Notes under the pieces: generated by a model | Database searches by the model: none | What the model saw: the letters and a program-made list of their open reading frames with translations, nothing else | What the model was told of the DNA's origin: nothing | Program-made: the position numbers and the translations under genes | Assembly (NCBI GenBank): GCA_014549065.1 | Contig: JACDOX010000013.1 | Coordinates: 4,822,370 to 4,886,369 of the forward strand | Length of the DNA: 64,000 bases | Source: Cardinalis cardinalis | Lineage: Eukaryota; Chordata; Aves; Passeriformes; Cardinalidae | Direction: 5' to 3' | Shown here: piece after piece, positions 52,078 through 62,576 of the stretch | Layout of the letters: every line of letters begins with the position of its first letter | Numbering within the stretch: the stretch's first letter is position 1

Positions 52078-53589
52078 CTCTTACTTCACTTTTCCACCCT
52101 CCCTGCCTCCCTCTTTGCAAGGGTTGGTGTCAAGGTCTAGAAACTTTAAAACTCAAGACTGATTGATGCAGTATATTTTCTGAAAATATTTTTTTTTCTG
52201 AAGAGATCCTTTCATGTAGAAGAGACATGGGACCATGGAGATAAAATTCAGGTGAGAAAAGGTATTTTCAAAAGAGTCTGTATATTTCCCTGAACATCTA
52301 CTTTTTTTTTTCTGCAGTGTTCACCTGCATAGCTGAAATTATACAGAGGATTGAATTATGTTCATGGGAAGAAAAAATGCACAATTAAGCTGCTTTTTGT
52401 GTAAGGGATTTTCCTACTAAAAAGTAGATATTAAATGACCAGTGTCATATAAAGGGTATAAGACATATGAGAAATTTAGTTTTCAAAACTCAGTCAGAAG
52501 CACTCAATTCTGTACATCATGTACGCCTGATTTATTCATCCTGGCCTTTCATCTGAGGTTTTTATGCTTGGAAACAGCCCTTGTACAGATCTCCTGCACA
52601 GTTCTTTTGCATGTAGGAGAGGTTAGATCTAGTGCCTGCAGCTCATAAGCAAAAGGTCTTGCTTTGACACTGGCAGTGCTCTAGCCCAGTAAAACATATG
52701 CTTCTAACTTGAGTGCAAATTCATGCAGGAAACTTTGAAATGTGTATATTTTAATTAAAAATTACTGGGGATTTTTGGGGAAAGAGTACTTTCAGGGACT
52801 AATGTGCTAACTTCTGACTGAAATTTTTAATTTGTGCGGATGTCTACGGACCTATAGTCTACTGTAAAGCATATAATGTATTGCCTATTTAATGATGAAA
52901 TTACTGATGATATTACAATTTTGAAACACTTTGGATTATCATGGGTATGAAATGTGCCTTTCAGTAAATACAACTTGCATATCTTATGTTGTTGCAGAAC
53001 ACCAAATGCAAATCAGGTCACAGGTCAGTCACTACTCAATACAAAATCGCTGGTTATGCACCAATACAGAGTTTCTGTGCACTACTTTCAGGGAAAATAA
53101 TAATAAAGAATAACATTTCCATGTGTATCTTCTTTCAATAAGGAAAAAAGACCAATCATGGGAAAGGGAAACTTGTTTCTGTGGAGATGTATAATGGAAT
53201 ATTCTATAAAAATGTGCTGTGATGGGTCAGTAACCAAGGCCTTGCCTATGCAGAGTATGATTTTTTCATACAGAGCAAGATAAGGCCCCAGTGTGATGTT
53301 GTGCTACTAGAATAAATTCTCCTATCACTTGTTTGGACACACAGNCAGTCTTACTCTGCCACACTCAGAGAAGAGCTGAGTCTTGGATTAGGGAAACTGT
53401 AGTGAGTGCAGTACTGCTACCAGGTACTGAGAGAGATGAGTGAAAAATGTCCCACCTCTCAGGCATCAAAAGCAGGTCCTGCTTTTGTCAGGCAAAATCT
53501 GCATTGGCTGGCAAATCTATTTTTGTTATTTTGATAACAAGCAGGGCTAATCTCATCTAGCTATACATAAAGACTTAGGTATGTTGATT

Positions 53590-53690
53590 TAGATGATAGA
53601 GATATAGGCATAAACATAGATAATAGATATCTGAATACATATAGAAATAACAATAGACAAATACATATATGGATATAGAGGCAGATGCAG
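53590..53690. repeat. Degenerate AT/GATA-rich low-complexity patch
   Basis: Irregular GATA, ATAG and ACATA words recur over about 100 bases (for example GATGATAGAGATATAGG). It is probably a decayed tetra/hexanucleotide microsatellite. Confidence 0.7.
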
Positions 53691-55440
53691 GCATAAGCAC
53701 AGCTCTGCTTTGTTTACCCTCTGCCCTCTTCCCCAGCACCCTGACACAACACCAGCATTAGCAACTAGATTAGCACCTCAAGTGCCCAACTGCTGGGTCC
53801 AATTCTAGGAGCAACAAAGGGGAAAATAAAGCAGAAGGTGGTTAACCACCACATGAGTTGGGCATAGGTCTGTCTGGGGGCTTGAAGGAGCAGAAAACTG
53901 TGGATCAGAGAATCAGGAAAATACTGAAGCTGCTTTCTTTCAGTTCACCTCTCCCATGTTTTCTTTCCAAGTTTTCAGCTTCCCTTTACTCTTTTGCTCT
54001 GTGCTGGTGCGATTTCATGTTCTGCAGTGAAAGAGCAGGCTGCGGATGTGCTTTGAGAGAAGCGACACAGACTTCTTTTTTGAAATGACAAAGACACAGT
54101 GAGGATCTCTGAAGCATAGGGAACAAATGCCACTCCTGTTTTTTCAGTGTGTAAACACATAAGTTTGACTGCAGCTTTTTCTGTTATCAACCCTGTGATC
54201 TTTTTCCAATGACTTTATCTCTCCTTTTCTCTCCCTACCTTCTGTCTCTTGGGAAAGATCTATTGGCAGATAAAACTTGCATTATAAATATATTTGAAAA
54301 ATTAAATTATTGTTGTATCAAAGGTTAGGAGTTCTCCTTTAAATATTGCATGAATTTGTGTCTGGTTAGAAATAGATAAAGAGATAGCAGGACTCTTTAA
54401 CATTTCATGCAAGTAGCACCTTAGCCCAATCTAATTGCTTTCCTTTATCTTGCTCACTCCATTTGCTCTCCAAACACACACAGAGAACAGGGAACAGATT
54501 GCAAAGTCTGCTTCTAGAGAGAAAACGGTCTAGCTAGAGGCTCCCAGGCCTTGCCAGGGATTTAGGGACTTAGGCTCAGGGCCATGCCTAACCACATAAG
54601 CAGCTCAGTCCACGGCATCAAGTGACAGGAGCATCACAGGGGCTCTCCAGAGTGCAACATGTGGGATCCCTTCAGGCCTCTTTGTTCACAGCTGTCCCCA
54701 CAGTCTCAGCCTGCCACCAGCTCNCTGCTTGGGACAGCTTGCCAGCATCATTCTCCTGCCTCCCTCGGCACAGGCAGGCACCTTGGGGCTGGCACAACTA
54801 ATTCAGCGTCAGCTTTAACCCCTGCCCTTCAAACACTGNGGGTTAGGATTTTTTCTCTTCCGTGGAAGTAACTAAAGTCCCAAATTGTGTCTTGGTGATT
54901 TCACCAAGATAAACTGAGGAACATGCACCAGTAAATCTTTCCTCAAATAGGGGAAGAGGTTGGCTCCAGCATCAAGCAGCAGTATGACATTAAACAAGGC
55001 AAATGGCCAAGCCTTGCCAGGTTCACAGGATTTGTCCATCTCCTCTCCTTGAAAGAGAGCACTTCAGGTCCTGAACACTCATGGACAATNAGTGCTGGGA
55101 GCTCTGAAGAGCCCCAGTTCAAGCCCTTGTCCTCCAAAACCACAGACAAAGCCTCTGAGATCACTACACACAATCAGGTTCCTTTTGCCTAACCAGGTGC
55201 TGTGTGTCCAATGAGAAATGATACGTGACTGGATGCACATTCTTAGGCCACTTCATCTGCAATGTAAAATGCATGAGCTTAAAATCCCCACAAAATGAAA
55301 TGGTGAAGTCAAACCTCATAATTTCAAAATTTTCCCACAAAAAAGAAACACTAGAAATGGATGAGTTGTCATGGAGTGTTTCAGTGGGAATGGAACTGAT
55401 CTCTGNGAAAAGACTGTTCATCAAGCTGTTTTTGTCCAGT

Positions 55441-55464
55441 TCTGTCAAAGCTGGCTTTGACAGA
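55441..55464. repeat. 11-bp perfect inverted repeat with 2-bp spacer
   Basis: TCTGTCAAAGC is followed by TG and then its exact reverse complement GCTTTGACAGA. It could form a short hairpin or be a dyad binding site. No transposon ends or target duplication are visible around it. Confidence 0.85.
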
Positions 55465-56823
55465 AAATGCTCTGTGGGGTATTTTTTACCCAAAAGCAAA
55501 AGAAAGAGACAAATCTATGGTGGTCTGACAGTGGTGTCTATCAGATAACTTCTAATGATTTGTTTGCTCCATGTGGCAAGAACTTAAAAGGCTTATTGTG
55601 TGATGGCAACTGAAATCTAGGGATATTCTTAAGCTGTCATTTAAATTTAGAATCTTCTGCTGTATGACTGAATTCCAAGAAAAATATGAGATATGGAATA
55701 AGTAATCTGAAAAAATTATGAGGCAAGAAATTACACCTTTGAAACATGAAAGGAAGAAAGTTTTTGACACTTGATCATTTATTTAATTAGCACTTAAATT
55801 TTTCGGGAACTAGAAAAAATGGTATCTGAGCTTATTTTTTATTTTTGCTTTTCAAAGAGTAAGAATGTGTCATCCTAGAAGAAGGAAACATTTCCCAATA
55901 CAATATAACTTTCATTCTCCAATATTGGAAATAATAACAAAAAGGCATTTATTTATTTTTTTAAAGAGCACAAACCAATGACAATTCTGTGCTGAACAAA
56001 AAAGCACTGTAAAATCTCAAAAGGGAAGCTTGGCTCCATAATCAAATACCAAAATTATTTGAAAGATCTAATAATCTGCCATATCCCAGCAATAAATAAT
56101 ATATCCTGCAAACACAAACTTAGAAGGAAAAATGCCTTTAATCACAGTAATAGTTCTCCTGCTGCCCAGTATATCAAATTACCTTTTCCTTTTCAAAACA
56201 ATATATCTTCCCAATCCCATTTATTCCTATAGCCTCTGGGCCAGGTTCTGATCTCAGATACACTGTTCAAATCCAGAGTAACTAAACTGAAATCATTCCT
56301 TTCAATTGGGACATTTTCTCTGGGTTAAATAGAAATTATTGACCAATGGAGCTGCACAAACAGATTACACAGAGGTCAGTTTTGTGTTTCAATCCATGCT
56401 CTCTTTACTGAACACAACACATAGCATTGGCTTACCTGAGCATTTGCCTAGCCAGACCAATTGCTATACTGTTTTAAATGCTGTCCTTCTTTGTGTGGAA
56501 TACAAGTTGGTTTTTTTTCCTATTTTGGTTCCAATGCTATTTAAATACAAGGACGTGAGACTGTAAGGAAGAATCCTGTGAAAAAATAAACCCTCCCATC
56601 CTTCCCAGACAAATACATGTCTGAATCATCCAATAGCTTTCAAAATCCCACCTGGTCTTAATGATGCCCATAAGCCCATGACTACCACTAACCACACTGT
56701 CCTGGCATGGCTGTGTGTCTCCAGTTGGCCTGGGAGACATTGGTGGTCTCCTCCTGCCTGCAGAGCTGAGTGCTTTGCTAAGGTACTGGCTCATACTGCT
56801 GCTCCCTTACGGGGCAAAGAGAC

Positions 56824-56941
56824 ATGGTGTAGAAATTCCACGGTCTCCCTGGGTGATGTATTCAGTGCTGTGATGTTCTCCTGATGTTTCTCACCACGTC
56901 CAGACCGGACCTCGTGAGCTGTGGTTTGTGGCCACTGCCCC
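56824..56941 (-). mobile_element. Decayed CR1-like 3' region
   Basis: The minus strand reads 'ggcagtggccacaaaccaca', '..gaggtccggtctggacgtgg', then 'cagcactgaatacatcaccc' and 'agggagaccgtggaatttct'. This lines up with the CR1 3' section of the form 'cactggaacaggctgcccag' and 'ggaggttgtggaatctcc'. The tail with terminal octamers is missing. Divergence is high, so assignment is tentative. Confidence 0.4.
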
Positions 56942-58742
56942 ATATTGCAGCATTAACCATTTCATGAGGAAATCATCACCATCTTTGAAACTGGCTTCAA
57001 GTATTGGCAGGGCAGCTGTTGGGCTGTCCCAGCACCTCGCCAGACTTGACCANCCCAGCAGAGCCTCCCAGGGCAGAGCTAAGAAGGCACTATGGGGTAG
57101 CAGTAGCTGAAAAGATGGAGTAGGCATCACACAGTGTTTAGAGATAGGAAGCTCTGAGGAGTAAAAACTATGCAATGTTCGCTACAGTACAAGTACATTA
57201 AATACATTAAATCAGCATGCTTATGGTGCAGAATAAAATAGCTGATGTTTAGTCTAAGAATGCACCTCTTACTGTTGCCAGGCTTCGTCCTTGGGCACCT
57301 TCAAAGAAGTTCTCTTCTCCCTGAAACCTTCAGGTTTAAAAATGAAACAAAGAGGGAGGCTGGAATATGGAGAAGAGGGGGAAGGGNGTTTGTTAAATGA
57401 ATTGAAGGCAGCATCCAAACCTAGTTCTGATTACAAGCGTCAAGCCTTTACTGAAATATCTCAGAAGAGTGGAAGGTTGGACAGATTTATGGGTATGCAT
57501 ACTCCACTGGTTTTTATTTTGCAGGTGTATATATATGAGCAAAGATTAAAAGCCAAAACAAATGTTTAAATCATTGTATATTGGTGGTACAGTGGAATAA
57601 ATATAGCATAGACCTCAAGATTCTAAGTAATGTTGATTGTAAAAGATAATTTCATCTTTGCATTCACCTCACTGAGACACAGAAAAAAATGTCATAAGAA
57701 TTATGACAACAATTTCATAAGTACTACTACCTCCTCTCTATTCTTAAAGTGTTCATTTTCTATTTTGATGTGGATCCCATTAAAAAGAGAATGCATTNTA
57801 GACTTGAAAGTGGTTTTATTTAATATAATATACCAACAGAAGGTGATCATATTGTACATGAAAAGTCGGAACTTTCTGAAATGGTAATACCACTCCCCTA
57901 AAAAAACATAAAGAGTTATAAAAATATTGCCTTTTGTTATTGAAGTACCTCCCATCTGACAGCTCTCAAACTGCTACATGTACAGAAATCTTCTGATTAT
58001 TATCAAAATATTTGGGACAGCTGTAACAAAAATATCATCATAGAATTTTTTTAAGGAGAATGTTGGGAAATAATTTAGAAAATTGTGATCATGTAAGGTA
58101 CAGNTAAGGCAGGCCACTTGTAAAGCCAAGGAGAAACTTACATCAGCAGATTTATAAAAAATGGTCCTTTAGTGACCACAAATAGTGGGGGTCATATTTT
58201 ACATCTACTCCAATTGACATAGGTTGGATTCCTGCATATAAAAAATNTCCGATATCTAAGGCATCCCTTGTATGAATTATAGACATAAATAAAATCAGCC
58301 AATATCATCCTTCCATAAAGAGAATTAACCCTATAAAATCTGACTTTTTAATTTACTCCTTGCTGAGAAACAAAGATTTAGCGTGCCCATGAGCATTTTG
58401 AGTAACTTGGTCAACAAACACATATACCAATGTGCAGAAAGCACCAGTACGAATTTAGCTGTATTTTGTACAGCTTCATCATACAGCAGAAGCACAAAAA
58501 AAAAGATATGGTTCTGCAGCTAATCAATATCTAGAGGCAACATCTGTGATTATATTTGCAACTGCACTAGGATCTCAACAAANATTCCTGAACTTTACAA
58601 CAATCCAGAGAAAATGACAAGTATCAATAACATCCAATTTATGAGTTTAGAATTTACCACCAGGGCTTGCTTCCTGTAATCTGGCAGGCACTGTCTATCC
58701 TTTACAAATAACAGTTTTATCTGACTNATCTCCATGTGATCA
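56942..58742. other. Unique non-coding DNA
   Basis: No gene recognised. Strongly AT-rich between 57540 and 58600. Short open frames are on both strands and domain-free. Confidence 0.5.
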
Positions 58743-59418
58743 GCGGNAAAGGGACCTGGGGNTTCTGGTTGGCAGCAGCTGAACATGAGCCAGCAGAGTG
58801 CCCAGGTGGCCAAGAAGGCCAACAGCAACCTGGCCTGTACCGAAATGATGCTGCCAGCAGGGCCAGGGCAGTGATTGTCCCTCTGTGCTCGGCACTGGTG
58901 AGGCCACACCTTGAGTTCTGAGTCCAGTTCTGAGCTGCCTCACTAAAAGAAGGATATTGAGGAGCTGGAGCATGCCCAGAGAAGGGCAATGGAGCTGGTG
59001 AANGGTCTAGAGAGCCAGTCATANTAGGGGTGGCTGAGATTATCTNGCCTGGAGAAAAAGAAGCTCAGNGGAGACCACATCANCCTCTACAANTCCCTGA
59101 AAGGAGCTTGCAACAAGGTGGGAACCAGCCTCCTCTCCCAAGAAAGTAGCAACAGGACAAGAGGAAGTGGCCTCAAACTGTGACAGAGAAGGCTCAAATT
59201 GGACATCAGAAANAAAATCTTCACTGAAAGGGTTGTCAAGCACTGGAANTGGCTGCCCAAGGAAACAGTNGAGTCGCCATTCCTGCAAGTATTTAAGAAT
59301 TGACTGGACATGGCACTAAGTGCTATGCTTTAATTGACATGCTGGTGTTTGCTCACAGGCTGGACTTGATGGTCTTGGAGGTCTTTTCCAACCTTAATAA
59401 TTCTGTGATGATTCTGTG
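58743..59418 (+). mobile_element. CR1 LINE 3' fragment, plus strand
   Basis: Starts at 'aaagggacctgggg', continues 'gcagcagctgaacatgagcc', 'caggtggccaagaaggcc', 'gaggccacacctt', 'agcatgcccagagaagggca', 'ggacttgatggtcttggagg' and ends in AATTCTGTGATGATTCTGTG, the CR1 terminal repeat. It covers the end of the reverse-transcriptase frame plus the 3' untranslated region. Stops and ten or so N bases interrupt it. The minus-strand open frames across it are antisense shadows. Confidence 0.93.
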
Positions 59419-61566
59419 GCTCACCTGATCACACACCTGGCCATGCTTAACTGAAATATTCAAATCAAAGTCCTTGCTTTAGACTATTATGCCTTAGTAC
59501 TTTAGACTATTATGCCACAAGGTCTGTGAGAATCTTTAGACCTTAGCATTCTCTCTCCATATAACTGAAGTTTAAATAAAATATTTTTAAAACTTCTAGA
59601 GTTTATTTAGTCCCTCAGGAGTGCCCAGTAGAGCTATCCATTAAGAACAGTTCCTTATTTCCTATAATATCACTAAGGTATGTCTGTAAAACCAGTGGAG
59701 TTATATTAACAAATGCATGATGTGAGACGATTGAAAAGCNTGTACAAAGGAGATTTGGATTCGATTCTTCTAATCCTGCTTCAGACTGGGGAGCTTGAAA
59801 ATGTGATNTAACCAAATTTTAAGTATTAGCAGTATTTTCTAGACCTGATGCATTTCTGACTTCTCAGAAAAGTACAGGTCCTTGCATCAACATAAGAGGA
59901 CATCAGTGGAGTCCATGTATATGTATATATTTTTTTTTTTTTAGATTCTTTATTATTTAAAAGTGATCTCAGCCAAAGAGAAATATTTTGCTTGTTTCAT
60001 CAAGANTTTTGTGCAAGTAGATATGGTAAATAGAAAGTTTTCTCCTTAGAAGTATAATGTCTTCTAGCGCTGATTATAGAACATAAAAGGCACATTCTAA
60101 TGACATTTCTTAGGATCATAAACCACTAAATTGTAGGCTTCACTTGCCTTACAAATTTTGATAACAACATGAATAGAATTAGGAGCTTATCTGCCTCACC
60201 AGGAGATTGTTAAAAACAGAAGCTGCAACAACATGAAAAAAAAATTTAAAAAGATGGAAAGACATCTGTTTTTATAGCCAAACCTGGCTGTATTTCTTAT
60301 GTTTGACGTAAGGCAGTAATTGTTGTTTTCTCTTGTCCTGCAAGATTATACAAACATTTTTAAAACAATGGAAGAAATTCTACCCATTATGGCATGTTTG
60401 TTTGAGTTTCATGCATAATTAAAGCTGGACAAAGGCAGACTCTGATCAGACACTAACAAGCAAAATCGAAAAAGTCCAGCAGCAACCTGGTGCTGATAAA
60501 CAGGAATTCTGAAGGGCTGATAAGCAGAGAGACATTGTTATAGAGGAGAGGATTTACTCTCTGTTTGGTTTGTTTGCTGGCTTCAGGGCAGGATCGTCTT
60601 CTGTAAAAAATGGTGAGCTTTAATTGCCCTTACGTACGTCCAGGTTCAATGAGCCTTGAAGACAGTCAGATTTCCATCAGTTTCAGTGGGGCTGAGATCA
60701 CACTTGAGATGTAAGAAATTCCTTACATCTTTCTCTTTCCATTCCCACCTTTGTGCAACCTTCAAGTGAAATGTGTTCCAAATTTATCCTTGCATTGCTT
60801 TTCCACCCCTGCCCTCAAAAAAGCAATAAATTTGAATTTTGCCACTTCTGCGCAAAACTACAATGTGGTATGCAGCAGTCTCTGAAACTGTGAAGTGCGG
60901 ATAAAATGGCTACTCTCCGTCTGGCTACATGAAACCAAAGCAGGATTTAGAGGCTCCAACAAAAATAACTCATGCTGGCTCTGTATGTTGAAGTGTGAGG
61001 AAGTTAGTTTGAAAGGTGACATTTTCCCCAGGCTGCACAGAAGCAGCAGCTATTCTGGAAGCATTACAGTATCTCACACAGCTGATGTGCATCTCCTGGC
61101 AGCATACAGACCAGTTAGATCAGCAATCCCAGGGATGCCATCCCACCCCTAGAAGATGTCCCTTTTGATAGTGAACAACAGTATTGTTGAACGAAGAACC
61201 TGCACATCCCACGTGCATTTTCTAGTACCCAGCATGCTCCTGCAGCCTTCCCACCTGGCCTCAGCCTGACAGACATCACCTTCTGACACCTGGAACAGGG
61301 AGGAGAGGAGAACTAGGCACATTAATAGTAAGGTTATTGCTGGTGTTGGTGCTCGTAAGACTCTCAACAGCACTGGTTGGATATGGAACTGGATGTGGAA
61401 GAATTGAAGCCATGAAGGACAAATTGTCTCAAAAGACATTTGCACCTAATAGATATTGATGGGCCAATTTGTACATCTAAACTGAGTGCAGAAATATTAC
61501 GCTTTTGAGGTAAAACTGCACCCTTTCTAAGTATCTCCTGCTTGACTTAACTTGATCTCCTTTTAT
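59419..61566. other. Unique non-coding DNA
   Basis: No gene recognised. A 17-base perfect direct repeat (CTTTAGACTATTATGCC) occurs at 59477-59493 and 59500-59516. A T-run lies at about 59930-59943. The block at 60400-60560 carries two TGATAA words. An 85-codon plus frame at 60895-61152 has no recognised domain. Confidence 0.5.
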
Positions 61567-61767
61567 GACCAGGTGATCCACCTAGTGAATGAGGGGAAAG
61601 CTGTGGGTGTTGTCTACCTGAACTTCAGTAAAGCTGAACATGAGCCAGCAAGGTGACCAGGGACCAATTGCATCCAGGACTATGANGAGCATCTGAGAGA
61701 ACCCAGGTTGNTNAGTTTGGAGAAAAGGAAGCTCAGGGGAGACCTTATTTCTCTCTACAGCCACCTG
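61567..61767 (+). mobile_element. CR1 LINE, internally deleted (split element, part 1)
   Basis: 'gaccaggtgatccacctagt' and 'ggtgttgtctacctgaactt' encode the CR1 RT block that precedes and includes DFSKA. At about 61631-61634 the text jumps straight to 'gctgaacatgagccagc', which in CR1 lies hundreds of bases further 3'. A second, smaller jump precedes 'tttggagaaaaggaagctca'. The piece ends in ACCTG at 61763-61767, where the LTR-like insertion begins. Confidence 0.85.
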
Positions 61768-62263
61768 TCATGAATGAGGTTGCTCAAAGAATCACCACCA
61801 AAAGTATCGGCCAAGCAGGCTTTATATAAAAGTGAAAGTGTGAAAAGATTTCTTGGCAAAGTTCACTCTTNTAATTACTAGATGGNCAAAGCTACAGAGA
61901 AAAATTGNACTAAAATCTAAAATCAATCAATCTAAAACTTAAATCAATCAAAAATTATATATATGGAGCTTGGAAATAGAAAAGGATAACGATGTGAAAA
62001 GAGTAAGGATAAAAAGGAATATGGGAGACCCTCCTGTTGAGTCACAAGATTCAGTGTGAATCTTCTTGCCAAACTTATCCTTGGATTTGACAGGGTTTAA
62101 CAGCAGTTAAACTAAACATTTAATCAACAGCCTAATTGAAATTTAACTAAAGTTTCTATAGAATTTACTATAAGCACAANAGTGACACNGTTACAGCCCT
62201 AANAAACTCACAAACCTTATGTATGTATGTCTGTGAGGACATGGACAGTTGTACTANCATGTT
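61768..62263. mobile_element. LTR-like insertion inside CR1
   Basis: This 496-base block interrupts the CR1. The CR1 text before it ends '..tctacagccacctg' and after it resumes '..acctgaaaggatgttgtgg', with ACCTG present on both sides (61763-61767 and 62264-62268). That fits a 5-bp target duplication. The interior (TTTATATAAA near 61821; 'gggagaccctcctgttgagt') resembles songbird ERV LTRs from memory. The ends are not clean TG...CA at these boundaries: the left side has TGTCATGAATG if shifted two bases left. The ends or the duplication have probably mutated. Class and orientation are open. Confidence 0.6.
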
Positions 62264-62576
62264 ACCTGAAAGGATGTTGTGGAAAGGTGGGGCTCAGTCT
62301 CTTCTCCCAGATAAAAAGCAGTAGGACAGGAGGCAATGGCCTCAAGTTGCACCAAGGGAGACTCAGTNTGGATATTAGAAAAAAATTTCTGCAGTGAAAT
62401 AGTGGTTAAGAATTAAATGGAAGAGGCTGCCCAGTGAAGCAGTAGACTCACCATTCCTGAAAGTGTTCANAAACTGAGTANATGTGGCACTTTACAATAC
62501 AGTTTAGTGGGCATGNTGGTCAAAGNTTGGACTTCATGATGTTGGAGGTCTTCTCCAGCCTTATTGATTCTATGAT
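62264..62576 (+). mobile_element. CR1 LINE 3' end (split element, part 2)
   Basis: Continues the same CR1: 'gtggggctcagtctcttctc', 'gacaggaggcaatggcctca', 'gaagaggctgcccagtgaag', 'ttggacttcatgatgttgga' and finally ATTGATTCTATGAT, the 3' terminal repeat. Orientation and register match part 1. Non-coding 3' region. Confidence 0.92.

Larger units (their letters stand above)
48051..56823. other. Unique non-coding DNA
   Basis: Nearly 9 kb with no recognised gene. It holds the A-rich tract with the assembly gap (50774-50928), a 37-bp tandem duplication (52004-52077), a degenerate AT/GATA-rich patch (53590-53690) and a 24-base palindrome (55441-55464). Around 51270-51560 the sequence is rich in homeobox-like TAAT/ATTA words. 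The block at 54530-55170 is GC-richer. Overlapping open frames at 55164-55548 on both strands have no known domain. Confidence 0.5.

Noticed and set aside
55164..55548. Opposed 111- and 107-codon frames
   Set aside because: They overlap on both strands over the same bases, no domain is recognised, and at most one could be coding. Likely chance.
58595..59022. Minus-strand frames of about 100 codons
   Set aside because: They are antisense to the plus-strand CR1 copy and have no recognised domain.
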